Source: Rhodospirillaceae bacterium
GTDB lineage: Bacteria > Pseudomonadota > Alphaproteobacteria > DSM-16000 > Inquilinaceae
Reading direction: 5' to 3'
DNA length: 64,000 nt
NCBI GenBank assembly: GCA_020638575.1
Contig: JACKIH010000003.1
Location: 911,501 to 975,500, forward strand
The notes under the pieces are model-generated. The model was not told the DNA's origin, searched no databases, and saw nothing but the letters and a program-made list of their open reading frames with translations. A program made the translations under genes and the position numbers. Below are positions 7,579 through 17,102 of the stretch, piece after piece. Within the stretch, counting starts at the first letter, position 1. Each line of letters begins with the position of its first letter.

Positions 7579-9051
7579 ATGGCCACCGACCGCTCCACCC
7601 TCGCCGTCATCGAACCTACCGACCCGAAGCCCGGCTTCCGGCGCATGCCGGCCAGCGAGCAGGTGGAGCGCGCCGTTCTGGGCGCCATCCTGGTGAACAA
7701 CATCGCCCTGGAGCGGGTGAGCGAGATCCTGCGGCCCGAGCACTTCTATTTCCCCGCCCACGGCCGCATCTACAGCGCCTGCCAGGCCATGCACGCCATG
7801 GGCCGGGTGGCCGATCCGCTGACCCTGCAAAGCTACTTCGAACGCGACGACGACCTGTCGGAGGTCGGCGGGGCGCAATACCTGATCCACCTGGCCGCCG
7901 ACGTCACCGGCGTGATCGACGTGGAGGACTACGCCCGCACGCTGCACGACCATGCACTGCGCCGCGACCTGATTACGCTGGGCGAGGACATCGTCAACAC
8001 CGCCTACACCTACGATGTGGAAAACCCGGCCACCCAGCAGATCCAGGACGCCGAGGACCAGCTCTACAAGATCGCCGACCAGGAAGACACGTCGGGCGGC
8101 TTCCGCGACTTCGACTCCGTCGCCCAGGAAGCCATCACCATGGCGTCGGCGGCCCTCAACCGCGAGTCCCGGTTGACCGGCGTCACCACCGGGCTCACTG
8201 ACATGGACAAGCTGCTGGGCGGGTTGCAGCGTTCCGACCTCATCATCCTTGCCGGCCGCCCCTCCATGGGCAAGACGGCGCTGGCCACCAACATCGCTTT
8301 CAACGCCGCCCTGGCGCACCGCGAGCATGGCGGATCGGAAGGGGCCGTGGCCGCCTTTTTCTCCCTGGAGATGTCGGCCGAACAGCTCGCCACCCGCATC
8401 CTGTCGGACCGCGCGGAGATCTCATCGGAACTGATCCGCAAGGGGGCGATGAAGCGCGACGATTTCCCGCGCCTCACCGCCGCGGCCAGTGAGCTGCACC
8501 GCACGCCGCTGTTCATCGACGACACCTCCGGCCTCACCCTGTCGACCCTGCGGACTCGCGCCATGCGCCTGAAGCGCAAGCACAATCTCGGCCTGGTGGT
8601 GATCGACTACCTGCAGCTCATGCGCCCCAACAGCAGTTCCCGCAATGAGAACCGGGTCCAGGAGATTTCCGAAATCACCCGTGGACTCAAGATCTTGGCG
8701 AAGGAACTTCATGTGCCGGTGCTGGCGCTCTCCCAGCTCTCCCGCCAGGTGGAGCAGCGCGAGGACAAGCGCCCGCAGCTCGCCGACCTGCGCGAATCCG
8801 GCTCCATCGAGCAGGATGCCGACGTGGTGATGTTCGTCTTCCGCGAGGCTTACTATGTCGGCAAGGCGGAGCCGCCGGAAGGCACGCCGGAGCACGAGAA
8901 GTGGCAGGAGAAGATGGCCGACGTGCACAATCTGGCCGACGTGATCGTCGCCAAACAGCGCCACGGCCCCACCCGCACCGTGCGCCTGCACTTCGACGGC
9001 AACTTCACGCGCTTCTCCAACCTGGAGCGGCATGCCGACTATGACGGCTGA
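7579..9051 (+). CDS. dnaB: replicative DNA helicase
   Basis: Hexameric 5'-3' helicase that unwinds the fork and recruits primase. The 490-residue protein has the N-terminal primase-interacting domain (SEQVERAVLGAIL near 25), a linker, and the RecA-like domain with Walker A AGRPSMGKTAL at about 224-234, FFSLEMSAEQLATR, and Walker B VVIDYLQLM, followed by LSQLSRQVEQREDKRP and ESGSIEQDADVV. The ATG at 7579 has GGTGGAGG 8 nt upstream; the TTG at 7561 is less likely. The last 20 nt overlap alr. Confidence 0.95.
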   Translation: MATDRSTLAVIEPTDPKPGFRRMPASEQVERAVLGAILVNNIALERVSEILRPEHFYFPAHGRIYSACQAMHAMGRVADPLTLQSYFERDDDLSEVGGAQYLIHLAADVTGVIDVEDYARTLHDHALRRDLITLGEDIVNTAYTYDVENPATQQIQDAEDQLYKIADQEDTSGGFRDFDSVAQEAITMASAALNRESRLTGVTTGLTDMDKLLGGLQRSDLIILAGRPSMGKTALATNIAFNAALAHREHGGSEGAVAAFFSLEMSAEQLATRILSDRAEISSELIRKGAMKRDDFPRLTAAASELHRTPLFIDDTSGLTLSTLRTRAMRLKRKHNLGLVVIDYLQLMRPNSSSRNENRVQEISEITRGLKILAKELHVPVLALSQLSRQVEQREDKRPQLADLRESGSIEQDADVVMFVFREAYYVGKAEPPEGTPEHEKWQEKMADVHNLADVIVAKQRHGPTRTVRLHFDGNFTRFSNLERHADYDG

Positions 9052-10222
9052 CGAAACGGCCTTGGGCGGCCGCCTGGCCGCCGTCCCCACCCATCCGTCC
9101 ACCCAGGCGACCCTGGAGGTCGACCTCGACGCCGTGGTGGCCAACTACCGGCTGCTGGCCGCCCGGCTGGGCGACCGGGCAGTTTGCGCCCCCGCTGTGA
9201 AGGCCGACGCCTATGGCCTTGGAATGGCTCATATTGCTCCGGCGCTCTACGGGGCCGGCGCGCGCCTGTTCTTCGTCGCCCATCTGGCCGAGGGGGTGGC
9301 GCTGCGGGCCCTGCTGCCGGACGCCGAAATCGCCGTGCTCAACGGGATGATGGGCCCGGAGGTGGCGGAGATCCACGCCGCCCGCCTGACGCCGGTGCTC
9401 AACGACCTTGGCGCTGTCGCCCTGTGGCGGGTCGCCGGCCGCGGCCGGCCTGCCTTCGTGCACATCGACACCGGGATGAACCGCCTGGGCCTCGACCCCG
9501 ACGCGGCCAAGACCCTGGTGGAGCGGCCGGAGCTGCTGGACGGGATCGCCCTGCGCGGCTGGATGACCCACATGGCGTGCGCCGACACGCCTGGGCATCC
9601 GCTCAACGTCCAGCAGCGTTCACTTTTCCATCTTCTTCTCAAGAACCTCCCGCAAGCACCTGCCAGCCTTGCGAATTCATCGTCGATCTTCCTGGGCGCG
9701 CCCTACCATTTCGAGATCGCCCGGCCGGGCTGCGCGCTCTATGGCATCAACCCCACGCCGGCGGCCGCCAACCCCATGCGGCCAGTGGTCCGCTTGCTCG
9801 CCCCGGTGCTCCAGGTGCGCACCGTCAGCCATCCTGGAACGGTCGGCTACGGGGCCACGGCGCGTGTCCAGGCGGGCCAGCGTCTGGCCACGATTTCAAT
9901 TGGTTATGCGGACGGCTTCCTGCGCTGTCTCGGCAATGGCGTGACCTTGAGGCTGGACGGATTGCCGGTGCCGGTGGTCGGCCGGGTGTCCATGGACCTG
10001 GTGACGGTGGACATCGGCGGTCTGCCCGAAGGTGCTGTGGTCCCGGGAGAAAGCCGGGTAGAGGTGTTGGGCGAAAGCATTACGGCCGATACACTTGCTG
10101 CGGCTGCCGGAACAATCGGCTATGAGATCCTGACCGCGCTGGGCAGCCGGTTTCGACGCGACTACCAATCCAGTGAGTTTGCAGAATGGGTTTCGTGCAA
10201 GCCATCGGCCGCGCCTTCCTGA
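9032..10222 (+). CDS. alr: alanine racemase
   Basis: PLP-dependent conversion of L-Ala to D-Ala for peptidoglycan. The PLP lysine is Lys57 in PAVKADAYGLG; the second catalytic base Tyr is at about 272 in TVGYGATARV. GMNRLGLD, ISIGYADGF and GRVSMDLVTVDIG are also present. At 396 residues it is slightly long. The last roughly 15 residues beyond LGSRFRRDY run through the mlaE start and are probably not functional. The start lies inside the dnaB end; an ATG at 9041 is equally possible. Confidence 0.93.
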   Translation: MPTMTADETALGGRLAAVPTHPSTQATLEVDLDAVVANYRLLAARLGDRAVCAPAVKADAYGLGMAHIAPALYGAGARLFFVAHLAEGVALRALLPDAEIAVLNGMMGPEVAEIHAARLTPVLNDLGAVALWRVAGRGRPAFVHIDTGMNRLGLDPDAAKTLVERPELLDGIALRGWMTHMACADTPGHPLNVQQRSLFHLLLKNLPQAPASLANSSSIFLGAPYHFEIARPGCALYGINPTPAAANPMRPVVRLLAPVLQVRTVSHPGTVGYGATARVQAGQRLATISIGYADGFLRCLGNGVTLRLDGLPVPVVGRVSMDLVTVDIGGLPEGAVVPGESRVEVLGESITADTLAAAAGTIGYEILTALGSRFRRDYQSSEFAEWVSCKPSAAPS

Positions 10223-10959
10223 CCCTGCTGAGCACCATCGGCCGGCTGGTGATCTTTGTGTCTGCGATCGCCGCGTCGCTCGTGCAGCCGCCCTTCTACC
10301 CCCGCCAGCTCGGCCGCCAGCTCGTGCAGATCGGCTACTACTCGCTGCCGGTGGTGGGGCTGACGACCTTGTTCACCGGCATGGTGCTGGCGCTGCAGAG
10401 CTACACCGGCTTCGCCCGCTTCAACGCCGAAAGTGCGGTGGCCACGGTCGTCGTGCTGTCGATCACGCGGGAGCTGGCACCGGTGCTGGCCGGGCTGATG
10501 GTGGCCGGGCGCATCGGCGCCGCCATGGCAGCGGAAATCGGCACCATGCGGGTGACCGAGCAGATCGACGCGCTGACCACGCTCAGCACCGACCCGATCC
10601 GCTACCTGGTGCTGCCGCGCGTGCTGGCCGGCCTGCTGATGCTGCCGCTCCTGGTGGTGGTGGGCGACATCATCGGCGTGTTCGGCGGCTTCCTCATCGC
10701 CGTCTACCGCCTCGATTTCAATGCCGCCAACTACCTGCAAGCCACCCTGGAGTACCTGGAGCCGATCGACGTGATCTCCGGCCTGGTGAAGGCCGCCACC
10801 TTCGGTTTCCTGGTGTCGCTGATGGGCTGCTTCCACGGCTTCAACTCCCGCGGCGGCGCCCAGGGCGTGGGGGCCGCCACCACCGGTGCCGTGGTGTCCG
10901 CTTCCATCCTCATCCTCATCTGCAACTACATCATCACCCAGCTCTTCTTCGCGCGATGA
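10186..10959 (+). CDS. mlaE: MlaE-family lipid ABC transporter permease
   Basis: Integral inner-membrane permease of an MCE/Mla-type phospholipid transporter. The 257 residues hold an N-terminal amphipathic segment and about five hydrophobic segments, with the family signatures TEQIDALTTLSTDPIRYLVLPRV (split by the membrane) and FGFLVSLMGCFHGFNSRGGAQGVG. It overlaps the alr end by 37 nt and the next gene, the ATPase, by 4 nt (ATGA), so it is coupled to both. No MlaD-type MCE protein is encoded beside it, unlike the locus at 17.8-20.7 kb. Confidence 0.88.
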   Translation: MGFVQAIGRAFLTLLSTIGRLVIFVSAIAASLVQPPFYPRQLGRQLVQIGYYSLPVVGLTTLFTGMVLALQSYTGFARFNAESAVATVVVLSITRELAPVLAGLMVAGRIGAAMAAEIGTMRVTEQIDALTTLSTDPIRYLVLPRVLAGLLMLPLLVVVGDIIGVFGGFLIAVYRLDFNAANYLQATLEYLEPIDVISGLVKAATFGFLVSLMGCFHGFNSRGGAQGVGAATTGAVVSASILILICNYIITQLFFAR

Positions 10960-11747
10960 CCCAGTCTGCCGCCCCACCGCCCCCCAAGATCGCGCTTGCC
11001 GGCGTACACAAGAGCTTTACCGACAAGTCGGTGCTGCGCGGCGTCGACCTGGAGATCGGCCGCAGCGAATCGCTGGTGGTGATCGGCGGTTCCGGTACCG
11101 GCAAGTCGGTGATGATCAAATGCATCTTGGGCCTGATGCGGCCCGATGCCGGCGACATCGAGGTGGACGGCGACAGCGTGGTCGGCCTGTCGCGCTCCGA
11201 GCGCAGCGAGTTCATGACGCGGGTCGGCATGCTGTTCCAGGGCTCCGCCCTGTTCGACAGCCTGCCCGTCTGGGAGAACGTGGCCTTCGGGCTGATCCAG
11301 GGCCGCCGCATGCATCGCGCCGCAGCGCGCGAGGTGGCGCTCGCCAAGCTCGCCCAGGTGGGCCTGACGGAGGATGTCGGCAACCTGGTGCCGGCCGAGC
11401 TGTCGGGCGGCATGCAGAAGCGCGTGGCGCTGGCCCGCGCCATTGCCACCGACCCGGAGATCATCTTCTTCGACGAGCCGACCACCGGGCTCGACCCCAT
11501 CATGGGCGACGTCATCAACGAGCTGATCGTCCAGTGCGTGCGCGAGCTGGGGGCGACGGCACTGTCCATCACCCACGACATGGCGAGCGCCAGGAAGATC
11601 GCCGACCGCATCGCCATGCTGCACGAGGGCCGGATCGTCTGGGTCGGCCCGCCGGCGGCGATCGATGACAGCGGCAACCCCTATGTGGACCAGTTCGTCC
11701 ACGGCCGGGCGGAGGGGCCGATCCGCATGCCGGTACGGGCGCGGTGA
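10956..11747 (+). CDS. mlaF: MlaF-type ABC transporter ATP-binding protein
   Basis: Cytoplasmic ATPase partner of the preceding MlaE-type permease. The 263 residues contain Walker A GGSGTGKSVMIK at 44-55, signature LSGGMQKRVALARAIA near 150, Walker B EIIFFDEPTTGLDPI, and the H-loop ALSITHDMASARKIADRI. The LFDSLPVWENVAFGL block is characteristic of the MlaF/Ttg2A group. The ATG at 10956 overlaps the mlaE stop; a longer in-frame reading is antisense-like extension. It ends 52 nt before radA. Confidence 0.9.
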   Translation: MTQSAAPPPPKIALAGVHKSFTDKSVLRGVDLEIGRSESLVVIGGSGTGKSVMIKCILGLMRPDAGDIEVDGDSVVGLSRSERSEFMTRVGMLFQGSALFDSLPVWENVAFGLIQGRRMHRAAAREVALAKLAQVGLTEDVGNLVPAELSGGMQKRVALARAIATDPEIIFFDEPTTGLDPIMGDVINELIVQCVRELGATALSITHDMASARKIADRIAMLHEGRIVWVGPPAAIDDSGNPYVDQFVHGRAEGPIRMPVRAR

Positions 11748-11799
11748 CGATCGACCGCGGACGGGCCAACGGCCGGCCGGCGCCCGCATAGTCGCCGCC

Positions 11800-13209
11800 A
11801 TGGCCAAACCCACCACGCGCTATGTCTGCCAGGCTTGCGGTGCCAGCTACGCCCGCTGGACCGGCCAGTGCACCGCCTGCGGCGCGTGGAACGACATCAT
11901 CGAGGAATCGCTGACGCCGGTGGCCGCCAAGGGCCGCAAGCGCGGCGGCTTGGCCACCGTGTCGCTGGCCGCCCAGATGCCCGACCAGCCGCGCCGCCCC
12001 ACCGGCATGGCGGAGTTCGACCGGGTGGTGGGCGGCGGCCTGGTGCCGGGCTCGGCCATCCTGATCGCCGGCGACCCCGGCATCGGCAAGTCGACCCTGC
12101 TGTTGCAGGTGGCTTGCCGCATGGCCGCGGAGCATGGCTGCCTCTACGTGTCCGGCGAGGAGGCGACGGAGCAGGTGCAGATGCGCGCCCAGCGCCTCGG
12201 CCTCGGCGACGCCCCGGTGGAACTGGCCGCCTCCACCTCCGCCGACGATCTGGCGTCGGCCATCAGCGGCAACCGCCGCGTCAAGCTGGTGATCGTCGAT
12301 TCGATCCAGACCATGGCGACGGAACTGCTCGATTCGGCTCCCGGCACCGTTACCCAGGTGCGCGGTTCCGCCGCTGCCCTGATCCGCGCCGCCAAGGACA
12401 GCGGCGTCGCCCTGGTGCTGGTCGGCCACGTCACCAAGGACGGCGCCATCGCCGGCCCGCGCGTGCTGGAGCATATGGTGGACACCGTGCTGTCCTTCGA
12501 AGGCGAACGCTCCCACCACTTCCGCATCCTGCGCACCGTGAAGAACCGATTCGGCCCGTCCGACGAGATCGGCGTCTTCCAGATGAGCGACCGCGGGCTG
12601 GAGGAGGTGGACAACCCCTCCTCGCTGTTCCTTGCCGGACGTACCGAGGACGTGCCGGGCGCCTGCATCTTTGCCGGGCTGGAAGGCACCCGCCCGGTGC
12701 TGGTGGAAATCCAGGCACTGGTGGCACCGAGTGCGCTGGCCACCCCGCGGCGGGCGGTGGTGGGGTGGGACTCGGCACGCCTGTCGATGATCCTCGCCGT
12801 GCTGGAGGCGCGCTGCGGCGTGCCCATCGGCCCGCGCGACGTCTACCTCAATGTCGCCGGCGGCCTGCGAATCCAGGAGCCGGCGGCCGACCTGGCGGTG
12901 GCGGTGGCGATCTTGTCCTCCCTCAGCGGCACACCGGTGGCCGCAGATACCGTGGTGTTCGGCGAGATCGGGCTGAGTGGGGAGGTGCGCGCCGTCGGCC
13001 GTGCCGACCTCAGGCTGCGCGAGGCTCGCAAGCTCGGCCTCACGCAGGCCATCTGCCCAGCCCCACGGGAAGATCAGCGAAGTGTTGCCGCGGGCTTGCG
13101 CAAAGACATGAACCTGCGCGAGATTGCGCGCGTCGCAGCCCTGCTGCCGCTATACTTCGATGCGGACGCGGATGCCGACGTGACCACGGTGCGGTCCCGA
13201 GGAATTTGA
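11800..13209 (+). CDS. radA: DNA repair protein RadA
   Basis: RecA-related DnaB-type helicase that drives branch migration in recombination. The 469 residues begin with a four-cysteine zinc finger (Cys10, 13, 24, 27: CQAC and CTAC). Walker A GDPGIGKSTLL follows at about 90, then the RadA-specific KNRFG motif near 248 and a C-terminal Lon-protease-like domain (VGGLRIQEPAADLAVAVAI, FGEIGLSGEVRAV). It lies upstream of cvpA with a 4-nt gap, an order common in this group. Confidence 0.95.
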   Translation: MAKPTTRYVCQACGASYARWTGQCTACGAWNDIIEESLTPVAAKGRKRGGLATVSLAAQMPDQPRRPTGMAEFDRVVGGGLVPGSAILIAGDPGIGKSTLLLQVACRMAAEHGCLYVSGEEATEQVQMRAQRLGLGDAPVELAASTSADDLASAISGNRRVKLVIVDSIQTMATELLDSAPGTVTQVRGSAAALIRAAKDSGVALVLVGHVTKDGAIAGPRVLEHMVDTVLSFEGERSHHFRILRTVKNRFGPSDEIGVFQMSDRGLEEVDNPSSLFLAGRTEDVPGACIFAGLEGTRPVLVEIQALVAPSALATPRRAVVGWDSARLSMILAVLEARCGVPIGPRDVYLNVAGGLRIQEPAADLAVAVAILSSLSGTPVAADTVVFGEIGLSGEVRAVGRADLRLREARKLGLTQAICPAPREDQRSVAAGLRKDMNLREIARVAALLPLYFDADADADVTTVRSRGI

Positions 13210-13213
13210 CACT

Positions 13214-13876
13214 ATGAGCGACTGGCCGATCAATTTGCTCGATGCCGTCGTGATCGTGATCATCGTGCTTTCGGCGATCGTGTCGGTGGTCCGCGGTTTC
13301 GTGCGCGAGGTGCTGGCGATCGCTAGCTGGGTGGGCGCCGCCCTGGTCACCCTCTACGGCTTGCCCTATGCCCGGCCCTACCTGCGCGAGGTGATCGACC
13401 AGCCGCTGATCGCCGATGCCATCACCGGCGTCGTGCTGTTCGTGGTCGCCCTCATGCTGTTCTCGCTGATCAGCCACCTCCTGGCCAAGGGCGTGCGCGG
13501 TGCCGCACTGACGGGGATAGACCGCCTGCTGGGCCTCGTCTTCGGCGTCGCCCGCGGGGCGCTGCTGGTCTGCCTCGGCTATCTGGTGCTGATCTGGCTG
13601 ATGCCGGAAGAAGAGCGGCGGCCGCAGTGGATGACCGACGCCAAGTCCGCCCCCTACCTTGCCGACGGGGCCGCCTTCCTGCAGAGCCTGGTGCCCGAAG
13701 ACCTGCTGATGGCGGGTGCTTCGGAGGTGGAGGAGCAGGTGCGCGACCAGCTCGATCTCACCGGTCCACCGGCCCCCGGGGGCGAGACGCCGGAGGATAC
13801 CTCCGACGATCTCGACCGCGAGGGGATCAACCAATTGATCGAAAACACCGAAGAGTCGGGGTCAAACCAGCAGTGA
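13214..13876 (+). CDS. cvpA: CvpA family membrane protein
   Basis: Inner-membrane protein of 220 residues with four hydrophobic segments (about 10-28, 33-52, 72-93 and 110-130) and the family pattern LDAVVIVIIVLSAIVSVVRGF. The C-terminal 60 residues are acidic and Pro/Gly-rich, probably cytoplasmic and unstructured. In enterobacteria CvpA is linked to colicin V export and envelope stress; its biochemical role is unsettled. Its TGA overlaps the purF GTG, the classic cvpA-purF coupling. Confidence 0.9.
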   Translation: MSDWPINLLDAVVIVIIVLSAIVSVVRGFVREVLAIASWVGAALVTLYGLPYARPYLREVIDQPLIADAITGVVLFVVALMLFSLISHLLAKGVRGAALTGIDRLLGLVFGVARGALLVCLGYLVLIWLMPEEERRPQWMTDAKSAPYLADGAAFLQSLVPEDLLMAGASEVEEQVRDQLDLTGPPAPGGETPEDTSDDLDREGINQLIENTEESGSNQQ

Positions 13877-15360
13877 AAACGTCGTACGCCTCAGCTTCTC
13901 GACCTTCCAGCGCCGGCGACGACGACAAGTTTCACGACGAATGCGGGGTATTCGGCATCTACGGCCACCCCGAAGCGGCCGCCATGACCGCGCTGGGCCT
14001 GCATGCCCTGCAGCACCGCGGCCAGGAAGCGTCGGGCATCGTCACCCATTCCGCAGGGCTGTTCCATGCCCACCGCGGCCTCGGCCAGGTGGGCGACAAT
14101 TTCAGCACGCCCGACATCATCGAACGGCTGCGCGGCCAGTCCGCCATCGGCCACAACCGCTACGCCACCACCGGCGAGACGGCGCTGCGCAACGTCCAGC
14201 CCCTGTTCGCCGACCTGGAGTTCGGCGGCTTCGGCATCGCCCACAACGGCAACCTGGCCAACGCCTACCAGCTCCGCCGCCAGCTCATCCGCCAGGGCAG
14301 CATCTTCCAGACCACCACCGACACCGAGGTGATCGTCCACCTGATGGCGCATTCCCGCGGCGCCACGACGCTGGACCGCATGGTGGACGCGCTGCGCCAG
14401 GTGGAGGGGGCCTATTCCCTGGTGGCCATCACCGAACAGGGGGTGATCGGCTTCCGCGATCCGCTGGGCGTGCGCCCGCTGGTGCTGGGCCGCGTGGCCG
14501 GCGCTTATGTGCTGACATCGGAAACGGTGGCGCTGGACATCATCGGCGGCGAGGCGATCCGCGACGTGGCGCCGGGCGAGATGGTGATCCTGGACAATTC
14601 CGGCGTCACCTCCTTCCAGCCGATCCCGGCCAGGAAGCAGCGCTTCTGCATATTCGAATACATCTACTTCGCCCGGCCCGACAGCCGCATCGAGGGCCGC
14701 TCGGTCTACGATGCCCGCCGGCTGATCGGCCGCGAGCTGGCACGCGAGGCCGGAGTGGACGCCGACATGGTGGTGCCGGTGCCCGACAGCGGCGTGCCGT
14801 CGGCCATCGGCTACGCCGCGGAAAGCGGCCTGCCGTTCGAATTGGGAATCGTGCGCAACCACTATGTGGGCCGTACCTTCATCGAACCGACGGACCAGAT
14901 CCGCCACCTCGGCGTGAAGCTGAAGCACAACGCCAACGCTGCGCTGCTGGCGGGCCGCCGGGTGATCCTGGTGGACGACAGCATCGTGCGCGGCACCACG
15001 TCGAAGAAGATCGTGGAGATGGTGCGCCTGGCCGGGGCGAAGGAGGTGCATGTGCGGATCTCCAGCCCGCCCACCATGCACCCGTGCTTCTACGGCATCG
15101 ACACGCCGGAGCAGACCAAGCTGTTGGCCCACAACTACGGGCTCGATGCCATGCGGGCGCTGATCGGCGCCGACAGCCTGGCCTTCATCAGCATCGATGG
15201 GCTCTACCGCGCCATGGGCGAGGCCACCGGCCGCAACAGCGACTCGCCGCAGTTCTGCGATGCCTGCTTCACCGGCGACTACCCGACAGCACTCGCCGAC
15301 CGCGAGGAAGCGATCAGCCAACCCTGCCTGTCGTTCCTGACCGAACGCGCCGCGGAGTAG
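13873..15360 (+). CDS. purF: amidophosphoribosyltransferase
   Basis: First committed step of purine synthesis: PRPP plus glutamine gives phosphoribosylamine. The 495-residue protein has a 23-residue leader that would be cleaved to expose Cys24 (DECGVFGIYG) as the N-terminal nucleophile of the Ntn glutaminase domain. The phosphoribosyltransferase domain shows VILVDDSIVRGTTSKK at about 365. The start is GTG at 13873, overlapping the cvpA stop in GTGA. It lies 7 nt before an SDR gene. Confidence 0.94.
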   Translation: MKTSYASASRPSSAGDDDKFHDECGVFGIYGHPEAAAMTALGLHALQHRGQEASGIVTHSAGLFHAHRGLGQVGDNFSTPDIIERLRGQSAIGHNRYATTGETALRNVQPLFADLEFGGFGIAHNGNLANAYQLRRQLIRQGSIFQTTTDTEVIVHLMAHSRGATTLDRMVDALRQVEGAYSLVAITEQGVIGFRDPLGVRPLVLGRVAGAYVLTSETVALDIIGGEAIRDVAPGEMVILDNSGVTSFQPIPARKQRFCIFEYIYFARPDSRIEGRSVYDARRLIGRELAREAGVDADMVVPVPDSGVPSAIGYAAESGLPFELGIVRNHYVGRTFIEPTDQIRHLGVKLKHNANAALLAGRRVILVDDSIVRGTTSKKIVEMVRLAGAKEVHVRISSPPTMHPCFYGIDTPEQTKLLAHNYGLDAMRALIGADSLAFISIDGLYRAMGEATGRNSDSPQFCDACFTGDYPTALADREEAISQPCLSFLTERAAE

Positions 15361-15367
15361 TCGATTT

Positions 15368-16078
15368 ATGGCCGACGGACCTTTGGCGGGCCGCGTGTCG
15401 GTCGTCACCGGCGCGTCGCGCGGCCTGGGGGCCGCCGTGGCGAAGCGGCTGGCCGCGGCCGGCAGCCATGTGGTGCTGATCGCCCGCACCGTCGGCGGGC
15501 TGGAGGAGACCGACGACGCCATCCGGGCCGCCGGCGGCAGCGCCACCCTGGTGCCGCTCGACCTGGCGGAGTTGGATACGGTGCTGAGCCTCGGCCCCAG
15601 CCTGCATGGGCGGTTCGGCCGGGTGGACGCCCTGGTGGCTCTGGCGGCCGAGCTGGGGCCGCTCAATCCGGTGCCCCATGGCGACCTCAAGGCGTGGCAA
15701 CGCGTGCTGGATGTGACGCTGACGGCCAACCAGCGGCTGCTGACCACCCTGCATCCGCTGCTGGCGGCCTCGCCCGCCGGCCGCGTGGTGATGGCCACCT
15801 GCCGCCAGGCCGATGGCCGCCAGCCCTTCTGGTACGCCTATGCCGCCGCCAAGGCGGGCCTGGAAACGCTGGTCCGGCTTTATGCGGCGGAGATGGCCAA
15901 GAGCGCGGTACGCGCCAACCTGGTGGACCCGGGCCCCATGCGCACGCGGCTGCGCCGCCTGGCCTTTCCCGGCGAAGATGCCGCCGCCCTGCCGGACCCG
16001 GACAGCCGGGCAGACGCTGTAGCCGCCCTGGCCGGGCCGCAGACCGCCATCACCGGAGAGCTGGTGCGCCTGGGCTGA
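15368..16078 (+). CDS. SDR family oxidoreductase
   Basis: A 236-residue Rossmann-fold protein of the short-chain dehydrogenase/reductase family. It has the nucleotide motif VTGASRGLGAAVAK at 14-27 and YAAAK of the active site, followed by the PGPM motif. At the spacing of the usual catalytic serine (13 residues before Tyr) a Cys stands instead (MATCRQADG), and the N-N-A-G region reads LVALAAELGPL, so activity may be altered. Substrate unknown. It starts 7 nt after purF, probably in the same operon, and ends 43 nt from the convergent TAXI gene. Confidence 0.85.
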   Translation: MADGPLAGRVSVVTGASRGLGAAVAKRLAAAGSHVVLIARTVGGLEETDDAIRAAGGSATLVPLDLAELDTVLSLGPSLHGRFGRVDALVALAAELGPLNPVPHGDLKAWQRVLDVTLTANQRLLTTLHPLLAASPAGRVVMATCRQADGRQPFWYAYAAAKAGLETLVRLYAAEMAKSAVRANLVDPGPMRTRLRRLAFPGEDAAALPDPDSRADAVAALAGPQTAITGELVRLG

Positions 16079-16121
16079 CCTGGCCGCCGATCCCGGGAGC
16101 AGGCCGGAGAGAGCGGAAGCC

Positions 16122-17102
16122 CTACTCCGCCCCCAGCGCTTCGTAGGCCGCTGCCGCGCCGTCGTGCAGCGGCACCACATGGGCGGCCGTGGCCAGCCAA
16201 TGGAGATCGAGATCGGCCAGGGAGGGGTGCTGCGCCACAAACCGCGGCAGGTCCTCCACCACGGCGGTAACGAAGCCGGCGACGCGGTCTTCGGGCTCCG
16301 CCGCCGTGGTCACCAGCAGGGCGACCGGCCCCACCGCATGGACCGGCCGGTCGACGCCCGGAAAGCGCCCGGCCGGCACCGTTACCTCCACCAGCGCCGG
16401 ATGGTCGAGCAGCAGGGTTTCGATCCCCGTGCCCTCCACGCTCACCAGATGGGCGCCGCAGCGGCTCAGCGCTTCGTAGACGGTGCCGCTGGGGGCACCG
16501 GAGATGAATGCCATCATGTCGTAGCTGCCGGCGCACAGCCCGTCGGTCTGCTCGGCCAGCGGTACCGGCTCGGCCACCACGTAGCGGTCCTCAGGCCATT
16601 GCTGGGTGCCCAGCACCAGTTCGAACAGCTCCGCCGTGGGGCTACCCGGTTCGCCGAGCTGCACGCGGTGGCCGTCCACGTCGTCCAGCGTGCGGATGCC
16701 GCTGTCCGCCGCCGCGATGATGAGCAGCGGTTCGGGATGCAGCGTCATCACCGTACGCAGTTCGCCATAGGGCTCGTCGATGGCAAAGGCATCGAGACCG
16801 AGGGCGGCTTCGTAGGCGAGGTCGGAGCGGACCACCGCCATGTCCAGATCGCCCTCGCGCAGCCGCACCAGGTTCTCCAGCGAGCCGCCTGTGCTTTCCA
16901 CCAGCACGTTGCCATGGTCGGCGAGCGAGGCGAGCGCGCCGGCCACCGGGAAGTAGAGGCCGAGCACCGCGCCGGAGCCGATGACGAGCGGCCCCTCGTC
17001 GCCGGACTGGGCGGCCGCCGGCCCGCCTGCCAGTGCCGTGGCCAACACACCCACTCCGGCCAGAAATCTCAACCTTCGCAGCCTGCCGGAGGCTCGGCTC
17101 AC
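16122..17102 (-). CDS. TAXI family solute-binding protein at the end of an MCE operon
   Basis: Predicted periplasmic binding protein of 326 residues with a signal peptide ending near GGPAAAQ. The mature part shows TAXI-family features: VIGSGAVLGLYFPVAGAL at the N-terminus, ESTGGSLENLVRLREGDLDMAVV, and RVQLGEPGSPTAELFELVL. TAXI proteins normally deliver ligands such as dicarboxylates or glutamate to fused TRAP permeases, but no TRAP gene is present here. The GTG at 17102 overlaps the stop of the upstream lipoprotein gene (GTGA), which supports this start over the ATG at 17159 and implies co-translation with the MCE genes. Ligand unknown. Confidence 0.85.
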   Translation of the reverse strand: MSRASGRLRRLRFLAGVGVLATALAGGPAAAQSGDEGPLVIGSGAVLGLYFPVAGALASLADHGNVLVESTGGSLENLVRLREGDLDMAVVRSDLAYEAALGLDAFAIDEPYGELRTVMTLHPEPLLIIAAADSGIRTLDDVDGHRVQLGEPGSPTAELFELVLGTQQWPEDRYVVAEPVPLAEQTDGLCAGSYDMMAFISGAPSGTVYEALSRCGAHLVSVEGTGIETLLLDHPALVEVTVPAGRFPGVDRPVHAVGPVALLVTTAAEPEDRVAGFVTAVVEDLPRFVAQHPSLADLDLHWLATAAHVVPLHDGAAAAYEALGAE

